Assembly: GCF_023073915.1 (NCBI RefSeq)
Contig: NZ_JADPKK010000020.1
Coordinates: 62,001-126,000, forward strand
DNA: 64,000 nucleotides
Source: Bradyrhizobium sp. 149
GTDB lineage: Bacteria; Pseudomonadota; Alphaproteobacteria; Rhizobiales; Xanthobacteraceae
Reading direction: 5' to 3'
The number at the start of each line of letters is the position of its first letter. Position 1 is the stretch's first letter. Positions 12,490 through 20,761 of this stretch are shown piece by piece. The notes below the pieces were generated by a model. The model was not told the DNA's origin. It saw only the letters and a list, made by a program, of their open reading frames with translations, and ran no database searches. The position numbers were made by a program, and so were the translations under genes.

Positions 12490-13497
12490 ATGCCGAGTTC
12501 GAAACCGCTGATGACCCAATCATCCGGCCCCATTCCCGACAGCGTCGAATCCGCACTCCGCACGCTGGAAACCGAAGCCGGCGGCATCAACGCGCTCGCC
12601 GCCGCCCTGCGCGGCCCGCTTGGCGCGAGCTTCGCCAAGGCGGTCGATCTGATCCGCAACGCAAAAGGCCGCGTCATCGTCACCGGGCTCGGCAAGTCCG
12701 GCCATATGGGCCGCAAAATCGCGGCGACGTTGGCCTCGACCGGCACGCCCGCCTTCTTCGTGCACACTGCTGAAGCTGCCCATGGCGACCTCGGCATGAT
12801 CACCACCGACGACGTCATCATGGCGCTGTCCTGGTCCGGCGAGCAGCCGGAGATGAAGACCCTCGTGAATTATTCCGCGCGGTTTGCGATCCCGATGATC
12901 GCGGTGACGTCGAACGCGGCGTCCTCGCTGGGACAAGCGGCCGACATCGTCATCGAACTGCCGAAGGCGCGCGAGGCCTGCCCGCACAACCTGGCGCCGA
13001 CCACCTCGACGATGATGCAGGTCGCGATCGGCGATGCCATCGCGATCGCGCTGCTCGAAGGCCGCGGCTTCACAGCGCTGGAATTCGCGCATTTCCACCC
13101 CGGCGGCAAGTTAGGGGCGATGCTGAAATTCGTCCGCGACTACATGCGCACCGGCGCGGAGATTCCGCTCAAGCCGCTTGGTACCAAGATGTCGGACGCG
13201 GTGATGGAGATGTCGGCCAAGGGCCTCGGCTGCGTCTGCATCGTCAACGATGCAACCGAGGCTGTCGGGATCATCACCGACGGCGATCTGCGCCGCCACA
13301 TGCGGCCCGACCTGCTGACGGCGTCGGTCGACGACATCATGACCAGGCAGCCGAAGACCGTGCCGCCCTCGATGCTCGCCACCGAGATGATCGAGGTGCT
13401 CAACACCCGCAAGATCACGACGCTGGTCGTGACCGAGGCAGACAAGGTCGTCGGCATCGTGCATCTGCACGATCTGCTGCGGGCGGGCGTGGCTTAG
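12490..13497 (+). CDS. kdsD: Arabinose-5-phosphate isomerase (KdsD/KpsF)
   Basis: A 335-residue sugar-phosphate isomerase that converts ribulose 5-phosphate to arabinose 5-phosphate, the first step to Kdo for lipopolysaccharide. The SIS domain occupies about residues 45-180 (VIVTGLGKSGHMGRKIAATL, then AEAAHGDLGMI). Two CBS modules follow (about 215-330; VCIVNDATEAVGIITDGDLR and LVVTEADKVVGIVHLHDLL). Length is normal. ATG at 12490 is used; ATG at 12511 is an alternative, as neither has a strong ribosome site. It is divergent from the beta-barrel gene, which fits an envelope theme. Confidence 0.93.
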   Translation: MPSSKPLMTQSSGPIPDSVESALRTLETEAGGINALAAALRGPLGASFAKAVDLIRNAKGRVIVTGLGKSGHMGRKIAATLASTGTPAFFVHTAEAAHGDLGMITTDDVIMALSWSGEQPEMKTLVNYSARFAIPMIAVTSNAASSLGQAADIVIELPKAREACPHNLAPTTSTMMQVAIGDAIAIALLEGRGFTALEFAHFHPGGKLGAMLKFVRDYMRTGAEIPLKPLGTKMSDAVMEMSAKGLGCVCIVNDATEAVGIITDGDLRRHMRPDLLTASVDDIMTRQPKTVPPSMLATEMIEVLNTRKITTLVVTEADKVVGIVHLHDLLRAGVA

Positions 13498-13513
13498 GGC
13501 GCTCTCTCGCCTC

Positions 13514-13651
13514 CGTCATTGCGAGCGCAGCGAAGCAATCAGAAGACCCTCACCCTGAGGAGCGCGCCCTTCGCGCGCGTCTCGAAGGGCGAGGCCACCA
13601 GCCGGGCCTCCATCCTTCGAGACGCGCGAAGACGCGCTCCTCAGGATGAGG
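13514..13651. repeat. Composite repeat: half of type A joined to a complete type B palindrome
   Basis: Positions 13514-13540 are the left arm of the type A repeat (CGTCATTGCGAGCGCAGCG, then GCAATC) without its right arm. Positions 13548-13651 are a different inverted repeat beginning CCTCACCCTGAGGAGCGCG and ending CTCCTCAGGATGAGG, with inner arms CTTCGCGCGCGTCTCGAAGG and CCTTCGAGACGCGCGAAG. It sits between convergent kdsD and the CMD gene and could act as a bidirectional terminator. Confidence 0.85.
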
Positions 13652-13659
13652 ATTGAAAG

Positions 13660-14211
13660 CTACGCCGGAAATCTTGCCGCCGGCTCCTCCAGCGGCAGCC
13701 GCAGCCCGTTCGCCAGATACGACACCGTGCGGTAGAAGCCGCATAGCAGCATGATCTCCAGAATCTGCGCCTCGTCATAATGCGCCGACAGCGCGGCGAA
13801 CTCGGCGTCGTCAAGCGTCGCGCGGTGATGCAGCGCGTCGGCGGCGGCGATCAGCGCCTGCTCAGCCGGGGACCAGCACGACGACGCCGCATCGCCCTGC
13901 ACGGTCGCACGCACCTCCGCCTCCCTGAGCCCCGCCGGCGCGGCGAAGATCGCGACGTGCACACCCCATTCATATTCGCATTTGTTCAGCGCACAGGTGC
14001 GGTCGATGACGATCTCGCGCTGGCGCAACGACAGCGGGCCGGGATCGAGCAGGCCGCCGGCGCGAAACTTGTCCCAGGCGCGGGTATGGCCCGCCATCAC
14101 CCGAAACAGCAGCAGCGGCGGCGCACCGCGCATGATGCGATCGAACTGAGCCTGGATCTCCGGGGGATAAGGCGGGGTGAGCGGGGCGATGCGCGGTATG
14201 GCCTGGGACAT
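13660..14211 (-). CDS. Carboxymuconolactone decarboxylase (AhpD-like) family protein
   Basis: A 183-residue all-helical protein. The active-site region is CALNKCEYEWGVHVAIF, with spacing C-x4-C-x6-H rather than the C-x2-C-x3-H of true AhpD. This is the form seen in many uncharacterised CMD proteins and makes a peroxidase role uncertain. CMD proteins are known as decarboxylases or alkylhydroperoxidases. It is transcribed divergently from an HxlR regulator, with palindromic operator sites in the 72-bp gap, so it is very probably that regulator's target. There is no good ribosome site before the ATG; a leaderless transcript is possible. Confidence 0.82.
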   Translation of the reverse strand: MSQAIPRIAPLTPPYPPEIQAQFDRIMRGAPPLLLFRVMAGHTRAWDKFRAGGLLDPGPLSLRQREIVIDRTCALNKCEYEWGVHVAIFAAPAGLREAEVRATVQGDAASSCWSPAEQALIAAADALHHRATLDDAEFAALSAHYDEAQILEIMLLCGFYRTVSYLANGLRLPLEEPAARFPA

Positions 14212-14223
14212 TGGCTGTTTCTA

Positions 14224-14264
14224 TTGCTACATTTAATGTAGCAATACGCTACACTATCTGTAGC
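14224..14264. promoter_or_regulatory. Two palindromic operators for the divergent HxlR regulator
   Basis: Site 1 (14224-14244) has perfect 9-bp arms, TTGCTACAT and ATGTAGCAA, around TTA. Site 2 (14248-14264) has GCTACA and TGTAGC around CTATC. Both share the core GCTACA/TGTAGC and fill the gap between the two start codons. HxlR proteins usually bind such sites to control the divergent gene and themselves; the binding is inferred. Confidence 0.75.
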
Positions 14265-14283
14265 AACGCGCAAGAGGGCGGCG

Positions 14284-14622
14284 ATGGCGAAACAGACCTC
14301 TTCCAGATCGCGCAGCGTCCGTGGCTCGCGCACGGGGCGGCCGATCATGGTGCTGCTCGACCTGCTCGGGCGACGCTGGAGCCTGCGGATCCTGTGGGAA
14401 TTGCGCGGACGGCCTCTCACCTCTCGCGCGCTGCGGACGGCTTGCGACGAGGCCTCACCGACCGTGCTGCAGGCGCGGCTGAGCGAGCTGCGTGAAGCGG
14501 GGTTCCTGGAGCTGGGCGAAGGCGGAGGCTACGGCTTGACGCCGCTCGGGCGCGAGCTGTGCGAGAAGTTCATGCCGCTGCACCGTTTTGCGGAGAGGTG
14601 GTGCAGCGAGAGCGGTGCTTGA
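14284..14622 (+). CDS. HxlR-family transcriptional regulator
   Basis: A 112-residue winged-helix DNA-binding protein. The family signature is clear: LLDLLGRRWSLRILWELRGR near residue 25, then TSRALRTACDEASPTVLQAR as the recognition helix and LELGEGGGYGLTPLGRELCE as the wing and start of the last helix. The usual N-terminal cysteine that senses electrophiles in some HxlR members is absent; Cys54, in the recognition helix, is one of only three cysteines. It likely represses or activates the divergent CMD gene through the palindromes between them and may autoregulate. Confidence 0.9.
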   Translation: MAKQTSSRSRSVRGSRTGRPIMVLLDLLGRRWSLRILWELRGRPLTSRALRTACDEASPTVLQARLSELREAGFLELGEGGGYGLTPLGRELCEKFMPLHRFAERWCSESGA

Positions 14623-14648
14623 GTGTGGCGATGCCGCCCCGACAAACT

Positions 14649-14729
14649 CGTCATTGCGAGCGAAGCGAAGCAAATCCAGATTGTCAGCGCCGAAAGATCC
14701 TGGATTGCTTCGCTTCGCTCGCAATGACG
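14649..14729. repeat. Palindromic intergenic repeat (type A)
   Basis: A full 81-bp copy: CGTCATTGCGAGCGAAGCG at the left and CGCTTCGCTCGCAATGACG at the right, with inner arms AAATCCAG/CTGGATT. It lies between convergent HxlR and nfeD genes. Confidence 0.9.
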
Positions 14730-14734
14730 CAAAG

Positions 14735-15178
14735 CTATGCCGCGGCTACCGTCAGATTCGCACCGTCCACTTGCACCACCCTCACACGTGTCCCCGCCGG
14801 CGTATCAGGTCCCGCCACGCGCCACACCGTGTCACCGATGCGCATGGTGCCGTTGCCGTCGACGATCGGCTTCTCCAGTGTGAACTCGCGGCCCAGCAAC
14901 GCGTCGGCGCGCTTGTTGAGAAAGGGACTGGCACTGGCATCCGACTTCGGCCGGGCGAGGCGGCGCCACACCGGCACGGCGGCGGCGGCAAACAGCGCGA
15001 ACACCACGAGCTGGATCTGCCAGGACATGGCGACCGCGAACGAGAGCAGGCCGACCAGCAGCGCGGCGAGCCCGAGCCAGAACAGGAAGACTCCCGGCGC
15101 CAGCACCTCCAGCGCCATCAGGACGAAGCCGAAGATCAGCCAGTTCCAGGTACCGAGCGATACGAACATGTCGGTCAT
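14735..15178 (-). CDS. NfeD-like membrane protein
   Basis: A 147-residue protein with two or three membrane segments in the first 75 residues (WLIFGFVLMALEVLAPGVFL, FWLGLAALLVGLLSFAVAM, LVVFALFAAAAVPVW). A small C-terminal OB-like beta domain follows (EFTLEKPIVDGNGTMRIGD, RVRVVQVDGANLTVAAA). This is the short NfeD1b form without the serine protease part. NfeD proteins pair with SPFH proteins, and here the gene starts 16 bp after the SPFH gene, so they form a two-gene operon that probably organises membrane domains. Confidence 0.88.
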   Translation of the reverse strand: MTDMFVSLGTWNWLIFGFVLMALEVLAPGVFLFWLGLAALLVGLLSFAVAMSWQIQLVVFALFAAAAVPVWRRLARPKSDASASPFLNKRADALLGREFTLEKPIVDGNGTMRIGDTVWRVAGPDTPAGTRVRVVQVDGANLTVAAA

Positions 15179-15194
15179 GACACGACCTCTTTCA

Positions 15195-16199
15195 CTATCC
15201 CTGCCGCGGCGGCACCGCCGGCGGTGTCGGGCTGGACGAAGGCACCGAGCCGCCGCGGCGGGCGGCGGCGGCCGCGGACGCCGCGCTTTCGCCGAACGTC
15301 GCCTTGGCGATCTCGCCGATGCCGGCGAGCGAGCCCAGCATGCTCACGGCTTCCACTGGCAGCATAATGATCTTCTGGTTCGGCGAGTCCGCGAACTGCC
15401 CGAAGGCCTTGATATACTTGTCGGCGATAAAATAGTTCAGCGCCGCGACGTCGCCTTTGGAAATCGCTTCACTGACCATCTGCGTCGCCTTGGCCTCGGC
15501 CTCGGCGGACCGCTCGCGGGCCTCGGCGTCGCGGAACGCGGCTTCCTTGCGGCCCTCGGCCTGGAGGATCTGTCCCTGCTTGGCGCCCTCGGCGCGCAGG
15601 ATCTCGGACTGGCGCTGGCCTTCGGCCGCGAGAATGTCGGCGCGCTTGACGCGCTCGGCCTTCATCTGCCGGCCCATGGCTTCGACGAGGTCGGCCGGCG
15701 GCACGATGTCCTTGATCTCGATGCGGTTGACCTTGAGGCCCCAGGGCGAGACCGCGGCATCGACGACGCGGAGCAGACGCTCGTTGATCTCGTCGCGATG
15801 CGACAGCACCTGGTCGAGATCCATAGCCCCCATCACCGAGCGGATGTTCGTCATGGTCAGGACGGTGATGGCCTGGGTCAAGTTGGAAACTTCGTAGCTC
15901 GCCTTGGCGGCGTCGAACACCTGGTAGAAGGCGACGCCGTCGACCGTCACGGTGGCGTTGTCCTTGGTGATCACCTCCTGCTCGGGGATGTCGATCACCT
16001 GCTCCATCATGTTGATCTTGCGGCCGACGCGATCGAAATAGGGCACGATCAGATTGAGCCCGGGGCTCAGCGTCTGGGTGTATTTGCCGAACCGCTCGAT
16101 GGTCCAGTCATAGCCCTGCGGCACCGTCTTCACGCCGGCCACCAGCGTGACGATGACGAGCAAAACCAGGACAATCGCGAAAATGTCGAAACCGCTCAT
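15195..16199 (-). CDS. SPFH/Band 7 membrane protein (paraslipin, QmcA-like)
   Basis: A 334-residue stomatin-like protein: one N-terminal membrane helix (FDIFAIVLVLLVIVTLVAGV), then the PHB domain (PQGYDWTIERFGKYTQTLSP, NVTVDGVAFYQVFDAAKA-like strand), then a long Ala/Glu-rich coiled coil (about 190-260) and a Gly/Pro/Ser tail. Such proteins form large membrane cages or scaffolds and partner with NfeD. The start at 16199 is chosen because GGAGGAAAT directly precedes it; the open frame continues upstream with no membrane helix. It is first in an operon with the NfeD gene. Confidence 0.92.
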   Translation of the reverse strand: MSGFDIFAIVLVLLVIVTLVAGVKTVPQGYDWTIERFGKYTQTLSPGLNLIVPYFDRVGRKINMMEQVIDIPEQEVITKDNATVTVDGVAFYQVFDAAKASYEVSNLTQAITVLTMTNIRSVMGAMDLDQVLSHRDEINERLLRVVDAAVSPWGLKVNRIEIKDIVPPADLVEAMGRQMKAERVKRADILAAEGQRQSEILRAEGAKQGQILQAEGRKEAAFRDAEARERSAEAEAKATQMVSEAISKGDVAALNYFIADKYIKAFGQFADSPNQKIIMLPVEAVSMLGSLAGIGEIAKATFGESAASAAAAARRGGSVPSSSPTPPAVPPRQG

Positions 16200-16477
16200 A
16201 TTTCCTCCAAGGCGGAAAAGTTGGCGGGAAAACGCCCTTTCCCGCGCTGTCATTGGTCGGGATCACGACCCCAAGGGTTCAGAAGGGTTCAGTGAAAGGG
16301 TTGAGCGAAGGATTCAGCGGTCGTGCATGATTTCGGCATCGGCACGATTCTACACAAGACGCAGGGAGAAGGAATGGTCGCGATTATGTATTTGCGAGGC
16401 GCTCTTGAAAGCATGCAGGCGCAGACCTAGCGGCGAAAATTAACGAATCCAGCCATGCCGGTGATCGCAGCCAAATC

Positions 16478-17452
16478 CTACTCGATAACCTCGTTCGCGG
16501 TTGCGAGCAGGCTTGGCGGTAGCGTGACGCCAATCGCCTTGGCCGTCTTCAAGTTGATCGCCAGCTCGAACTTGGTGGGATTCTGGACGGGCAGATCGGC
16601 CGCTCGCGCACCCTTCAGGATGCGATCGATGTAGGAGGCGGCGCGGCGGAGCTGCTCGGCGCTGTCGGTGCTGTAGGACATCAACCCGCCCTCGCCGACG
16701 AAAGTGCGGCTCCAGAACACCGCGGGCACGCGCGCTTCACTGATCGCCGCCAGGAGATGCGCACGGTTGGACATGGTGAAGAAGTCCGGCAGCACCAGCA
16801 GGCCGCCGTCTTTCCGCGCGGCCAGGGCGGCGATCGAGGCCGTGTCATGGACCGGCGCGGGCTCCACCGTCACGTGGAGCGCGCGGCCAGCGTCCTCGAT
16901 CGTACGCAGCATCAGGGGCGCGAACGGCGCGGTGGCGGGATTGTAGATGACGAAGACACGCGACGGTCTTGGCGTGACCTGCGTCAGCATCTCCAGCCAC
17001 TTGCCGGCCAGCGGGCCGTCGTAATCGGTGAAGCCGGTGATATTGCCGCCGGGACGGGCGAGAGTCTGGACAAAACCCTGGCTGACGGGATCGGTGACGA
17101 CGGCGAAAACGATCGGGATCGTCGTCGTGCGCCGGCGCAGCTCTTCCACCGAGGGCGTGCCGACCGCAAGCAGGATGTCGGGCTTGAGCGCCACGAGCTC
17201 GTCGGCGAGTTGCGCGATGCGCGCGCGGTCGCCGCCGCCATTGCGCCAATCGATCTTGAGGCTCTCGTGCTCCTTCCAGCCATGGCCGGCAAGCGCCTCG
17301 ACCAGGACCGCGCTACGCGTCTGCCCGATCGCATCGTCGGCGGCAGTGACCGAGAGCATGCCGAGCCGGCGCGTCGCATTCGGTTGGGCCAGCACCGAGG
17401 CCGGCAGCGCCGCAGTCGCCCCAAGAAGCGCCAGAACCTCGCGGCGGTCCAT
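16478..17452 (-). CDS. ABC transporter substrate-binding protein (PF04392 type)
   Basis: A 324-residue exported binding protein. The start MDRREVLALLGATAALPASV gives an N-terminal DRRE followed by a hydrophobic core and cleavage near LAQ, a Sec or possibly Tat signal. The mature protein has the two-lobed fold with LKPDILLAVGTPSVEELRRR, IPIVFAVVTDPVSQGFV and RPGGNITGF, typical of the ABC_sub_bind (YtrF/TrpX-like) family common in Bradyrhizobium. No permease or ATPase gene is adjacent, so it is an orphan here and may share a transporter elsewhere. It lies 42 bp downstream of hemH on the same strand; cotranscription is possible. Confidence 0.85.
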   Translation of the reverse strand: MDRREVLALLGATAALPASVLAQPNATRRLGMLSVTAADDAIGQTRSAVLVEALAGHGWKEHESLKIDWRNGGGDRARIAQLADELVALKPDILLAVGTPSVEELRRRTTTIPIVFAVVTDPVSQGFVQTLARPGGNITGFTDYDGPLAGKWLEMLTQVTPRPSRVFVIYNPATAPFAPLMLRTIEDAGRALHVTVEPAPVHDTASIAALAARKDGGLLVLPDFFTMSNRAHLLAAISEARVPAVFWSRTFVGEGGLMSYSTDSAEQLRRAASYIDRILKGARAADLPVQNPTKFELAINLKTAKAIGVTLPPSLLATANEVIE

Positions 17453-17494
17453 GCGGCGCCCCTCAGATCCAGCCCTTATCATATTCAGCCCTTA

Positions 17495-18532
17495 TCAAAT
17501 CCAGCCTTGGAGCTCGCGCAGCACGAGCGTGCGGATCACATCCATGCCGGGTTCGCTGTCGTTGAGGCAGGGGATCGCGGAAAACTGCTCGCCACCATTG
17601 TGCTTGAAGATCTCGGCATTCTCCTGCGCGATCTCCTCCAGCGTCTCCAGGCAGTCGGCGGAAAAGCCGGGCGTGACCACCGCGATGCGGCGTACGCCCT
17701 CTTTCGCCAGACGCTCTATGGTCTTGTCGGTATAAGGCTGCAGCCACTCGTCATTGCCGAAGCGCGACTGGAAGGTCAGCAGCAGCTTCGTCTCGTCCAT
17801 CCCGAGCCGGCGGCGCAGCGCCTCGGTGGTGGCGACACATTGGCCACGATACGGATCGCCTTTGTCGACATAGGATTTCGGCATGCCGTGGAAGGATGCG
17901 ACGATCAGCTCCGGCTCGAACGGCAGGCTCGCAAGATGCGTCTCGATCGAGGTGGCGAGCGCCTCGATATAGGCCTCGTCCTCGTAATAAGGCGGCGTCA
18001 CCCGCAGCGTCGGCTGCGCCCGCAGGCGGGCCAGCACGCGGAACACCTCGTCACAGACCGTCGCCGAGGTCGGGGCGGAATATTGCGGATAGAGCGGCAC
18101 GGCGAGGATGCGCTCGCAGCCCTTCGCGATCAGCGCATCGATGCCCGATTTGATCGAGGGATTGCCGTAGCGCATCGCCCAATCCGCCACGACGTGGTCA
18201 CGGTCCGACAGCGCGGCCGCGAGCTTGTCGCTCTGCGACCGCGTGATGGTCTTCAGCGGCGACTCGTTCTTCTCGGTGTTCCAGATCTTCTGATAGTCGA
18301 GCGCCTTGGTGCGGGGACGGCGACGCAGGATGATGCCGTTGAGCACCAACTGCCAGATCAGGCCCTGGTCCTCGATGACGCGGGCGTCCGAGAGGAACTC
18401 CTTGAGATAGACCCGCACGCCGGGCGCATCGGCCGTATCGGGCGTGCCGAGATTGACCAGGAGCACGCCGACGCGCGGCAGACTGGACCGGACGGCGGGC
18501 TTCGCGGCTGCGATGGGGGCAATTGTCGTCAT
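17495..18532 (-). CDS. hemH: Ferrochelatase
   Basis: A 345-residue enzyme that inserts ferrous iron into protoporphyrin IX at the last step of haem synthesis, at the cytoplasmic face of the membrane. Recognisable parts are VGVLLVNLGTPDTADAPGVR at the N-terminus, the catalytic His in IVASFHGMPKSYVDKGDPY, and the acidic metal path near PGFSADCLETLEEIAQEN. Length fits bacterial HemH. The start at 18532 is preferred to the first ATG of the frame at 18568, which would add a 12-residue non-conserved leader. Upstream, the MAPEG gene is divergent. Confidence 0.95.
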   Translation of the reverse strand: MTTIAPIAAAKPAVRSSLPRVGVLLVNLGTPDTADAPGVRVYLKEFLSDARVIEDQGLIWQLVLNGIILRRRPRTKALDYQKIWNTEKNESPLKTITRSQSDKLAAALSDRDHVVADWAMRYGNPSIKSGIDALIAKGCERILAVPLYPQYSAPTSATVCDEVFRVLARLRAQPTLRVTPPYYEDEAYIEALATSIETHLASLPFEPELIVASFHGMPKSYVDKGDPYRGQCVATTEALRRRLGMDETKLLLTFQSRFGNDEWLQPYTDKTIERLAKEGVRRIAVVTPGFSADCLETLEEIAQENAEIFKHNGGEQFSAIPCLNDSEPGMDVIRTLVLRELQGWI

Positions 18533-18614
18533 GTATCGTTGCGTCGCGCGTTGCCCCGAACTTGTCAAGATGAGGCCTGTTTCGCTAGGGTCGCACCCGA
18601 GCGGGGGAGGGAAG

Positions 18615-19013
18615 ATGACACTCGCGGAATGGTGCGTCTTCGGAGCGCTGCTGCTTTATCTGTCGACGATCGTCTCGATCAAATGGATCCGGTTTCGCGG
18701 CTTCGACAATTCGCGGCCGCGCGACCCAGCCTTCTTCGAGGACGCCATCGCGCAGCGCGCGCTCGGCGCGCACCAGAACGGGATCGAGACCTTTCCGTTC
18801 TTCGCCTTCGCGGTGCTGCTCGCCGAATACAGGGATTCGCCGCAGCGCCTGATCGACGAGCTCGCGGCGCTGTTCCTGATCGTACGGATCGCCTATGTGC
18901 TGACCTATCTCGGCAACCGCCCGACGCTGCGCTCGATCCTCTGGAGCATCGGCTTTGCGATCAATCTCGGGATATTTTTCATGCCGGTGTTGAAGCGGTT
19001 TCTGCCGGTGTGA
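18615..19013 (+). CDS. MAPEG family membrane protein
   Basis: A 132-residue integral membrane protein with four predicted helices: an N-terminal one (EWCVFGALLLYLSTIVSIKW), the motif region RALGAHQNGIETFPFFAFAV, and two C-terminal helices (ELAALFLIVRIAYVLTYLG, SILWSIGFAINLGIFFMPVL). The A-x-x-N-x-x-E core (AHQNGIE) is the glutathione/active-site signature of MAPEG proteins, which act on glutathione or lipid substrates. The bacterial role is unknown. It has a good GGGAGGGA ribosome site. Confidence 0.88.
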   Translation: MTLAEWCVFGALLLYLSTIVSIKWIRFRGFDNSRPRDPAFFEDAIAQRALGAHQNGIETFPFFAFAVLLAEYRDSPQRLIDELAALFLIVRIAYVLTYLGNRPTLRSILWSIGFAINLGIFFMPVLKRFLPV

Positions 19014-19024
19014 GGCTTTTTCTG

Positions 19025-19045
19025 CCTCTCCCCATGTGGGAGAGG
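19025..19045. repeat. Short hairpin resembling one arm of the type G repeat
   Basis: CCTCTCCC and GGGAGAGG with loop CATGT, an 8-bp perfect stem between convergent MAPEG and Ni/Co transporter genes. No T run follows on the plus strand. The sequence matches the arm of the longer repeat at 57810. Confidence 0.6.
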
Positions 19046-19052
19046 AAAAAAC

Positions 19053-20132
19053 TCAAAAACACGTCGTCCGTTCGGCCGCGACGTAACCCAGCAACAGGCC
19101 CGCGCCGAACAGCAGCACGAGGCCGGCGGCGACGAATTCGATGCCGCGCATGACCAGTGCGCCGCCGCCGTCGCGCCCGGCGCTCAGGCGGCCGGCGATG
19201 TCCTTGGCGGAGACGGCGACCACCGCAATGGCCGCGACCGTGATCGCGGTGCCGAGCCCCATCAGCATGGTCGCGGCGATGCCGGCCCAGAACAGGCCTT
19301 GGGCCAGCGCAAACACCAGCACCAGGATGGCGCCCGAACAGGGACGGATGCCGACGGTCAGGATCGCGGCGAAGCCGCGTCCCCAGCCACCGGGGCCGGC
19401 GAGCTCGCTCGGCGTGGGGCCGTGGGAATGTCCGCAATGCTCGTCATGGACGTGGTCATGCTCGTGGTGATGATGATCGTGCGCATCGTGATGGTGCTGA
19501 CCGTGATCATGATGATCATGCGGCACGCCCGCGATCGCCGGCACTGGTTGAACCGCCTGGAGGCCGCGGATGAAAGTGCGGCCCTTGACCCAGACCAGGC
19601 GCAGGCCGAACAGCGCGATCAGGCCATAGCTCGCGATCTCGATCGCGCCTTCCGCCTTGCACATGGTTTTGGCGGTCGCATTCAGCACCCAGGCCGAGAT
19701 ACCGACGATCAGGATCGCCACCAGCGACTGCATCAGTGCCGAGGCAAACGACAGCGCGATGCCGCGCCGGGCAGTCTCACGACTGGCGACGAGATAGGAG
19801 GCGATCACCGCCTTGCCATGGCCGGGCCCGGCCGCGTGGAAGATGCCGTAAGCAAACGAGATGAAGAGCAGCGTCCACACCGCCGAGCCGTCGGTCTTCG
19901 CGGCGCGGATGGTCGCCGACATCTGGCGATAGAATTCCGACTGTTTCGCCAACAACCAGCCGATGATGCCGCTGGCCTGGGGTTCCGCGGCCTGCGCCGG
20001 GCGGGGCGCGCCAAAGGGGTTTTGCGCGAGGAGGTCGTGGAGTGCGGCATCGATCACACCCACGACCAGCAGAGCGGCGGCACAGGCGAGCAGCCCGCGG
20101 GCGAGCGGGGCGAGTTGCGGCTTCAAGGGCAA
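19053..20132 (-). CDS. RcnA-like nickel/cobalt transporter
   Basis: A 359-residue membrane protein of the NicO/RcnA group, which exports or moves Ni2+/Co2+. The first conserved helix motif HAAGPGHGKAVIASYLVAS and the second SVGIRPCSGAIL-type motif (TVGIRPCSGAILVLVFALAQ) are visible. Between them lies a cytoplasmic loop very rich in His and Asp (about residues 195-235), a likely metal sensor or buffer. The start codon appears to be TTG at 20132, overlapping the end of the DUF1007 gene by ten bases, so translation is coupled. It is third in an operon with the M3 peptidase and DUF1007 genes. Confidence 0.88.
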   Translation of the reverse strand: MPLKPQLAPLARGLLACAAALLVVGVIDAALHDLLAQNPFGAPRPAQAAEPQASGIIGWLLAKQSEFYRQMSATIRAAKTDGSAVWTLLFISFAYGIFHAAGPGHGKAVIASYLVASRETARRGIALSFASALMQSLVAILIVGISAWVLNATAKTMCKAEGAIEIASYGLIALFGLRLVWVKGRTFIRGLQAVQPVPAIAGVPHDHHDHGQHHHDAHDHHHHEHDHVHDEHCGHSHGPTPSELAGPGGWGRGFAAILTVGIRPCSGAILVLVFALAQGLFWAGIAATMLMGLGTAITVAAIAVVAVSAKDIAGRLSAGRDGGGALVMRGIEFVAAGLVLLFGAGLLLGYVAAERTTCF

Positions 20133-20761
20133 TCCACCGTGATCTTGTTGGCGAACATCAGGCCGAAATTCGAATTCTCGCCGTTCATGAACGTCTGCTC
20201 GTTGAGCTTCTGGGCACTCGCGGTGCCGTCGCTTGGGCGCTCCAGCTTCATCTGGCAGCCGGCGGGCGCGCCGACCAGCTTGACCGGATTGTCCTTGGCC
20301 ATCTGGAAGTCGATGAAGAAGGAGCGGTCGAACACTTCGAGCATCAGTTGCCTGGGCTTGACCGGATTCTTCAGCGGCAGCGTAAAGTGCAACGTCAGGA
20401 CCGTATCCTTGTAGTCGAGGAAATAGTCGACCGGCTCCTGGAATCGCTCCTTCTTGCCGTCGGCTCGCGCGAAGGTGAAGTAGGCATATTCCTTCAGCGA
20501 TTCGACATTGGTCTGCGCCAGCGGGCCGAGCTCCTCGCGCGTGTAGGCGCCCTTGGCCTTGGCCTCGAGCCCCTGCACCGCATAGGCAGAGAACATGTCG
20601 TCGAAAGTCCAGGCGTGCCGCACGCCGGTGATGGTACCGTCCTCAGCGTAGAGCAGCTCGCTGGTCGCGCTGATCCAGACATGCGGATGCGCCCCCGCCG
20701 CGCCTGATGCAAGCGACAGGGCGGCGGCGAGCAGCACTCCGAACAGGGCCCGCATACCCAT
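20123..20761 (-). CDS. DUF1007 family periplasmic protein
   Basis: A 212-residue protein with a signal peptide (MGMRALFGVLLAAALSLASG) and a mature N-terminus AHPHVWISATSELLYAEDG. The HPHVW start is the hallmark of DUF1007, a family repeatedly found beside nickel/cobalt or zinc transporters and proposed to handle metal in the periplasm. Its stop overlaps the next transporter gene. Its ATG overlaps the M3 peptidase stop as TGATG, so three genes are translationally linked. Function is inferred from context only. Confidence 0.9.
   Translation of the reverse strand: MGMRALFGVLLAAALSLASGAAGAHPHVWISATSELLYAEDGTITGVRHAWTFDDMFSAYAVQGLEAKAKGAYTREELGPLAQTNVESLKEYAYFTFARADGKKERFQEPVDYFLDYKDTVLTLHFTLPLKNPVKPRQLMLEVFDRSFFIDFQMAKDNPVKLVGAPAGCQMKLERPSDGTASAQKLNEQTFMNGENSNFGLMFANKITVDCP

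Noticed and set aside
16757..19153. 798-codon plus-strand frame across the binding protein, hemH and MAPEG genes
   Set aside because: It runs antisense to two well-supported genes and in another frame of a third; composition is shadow-like.
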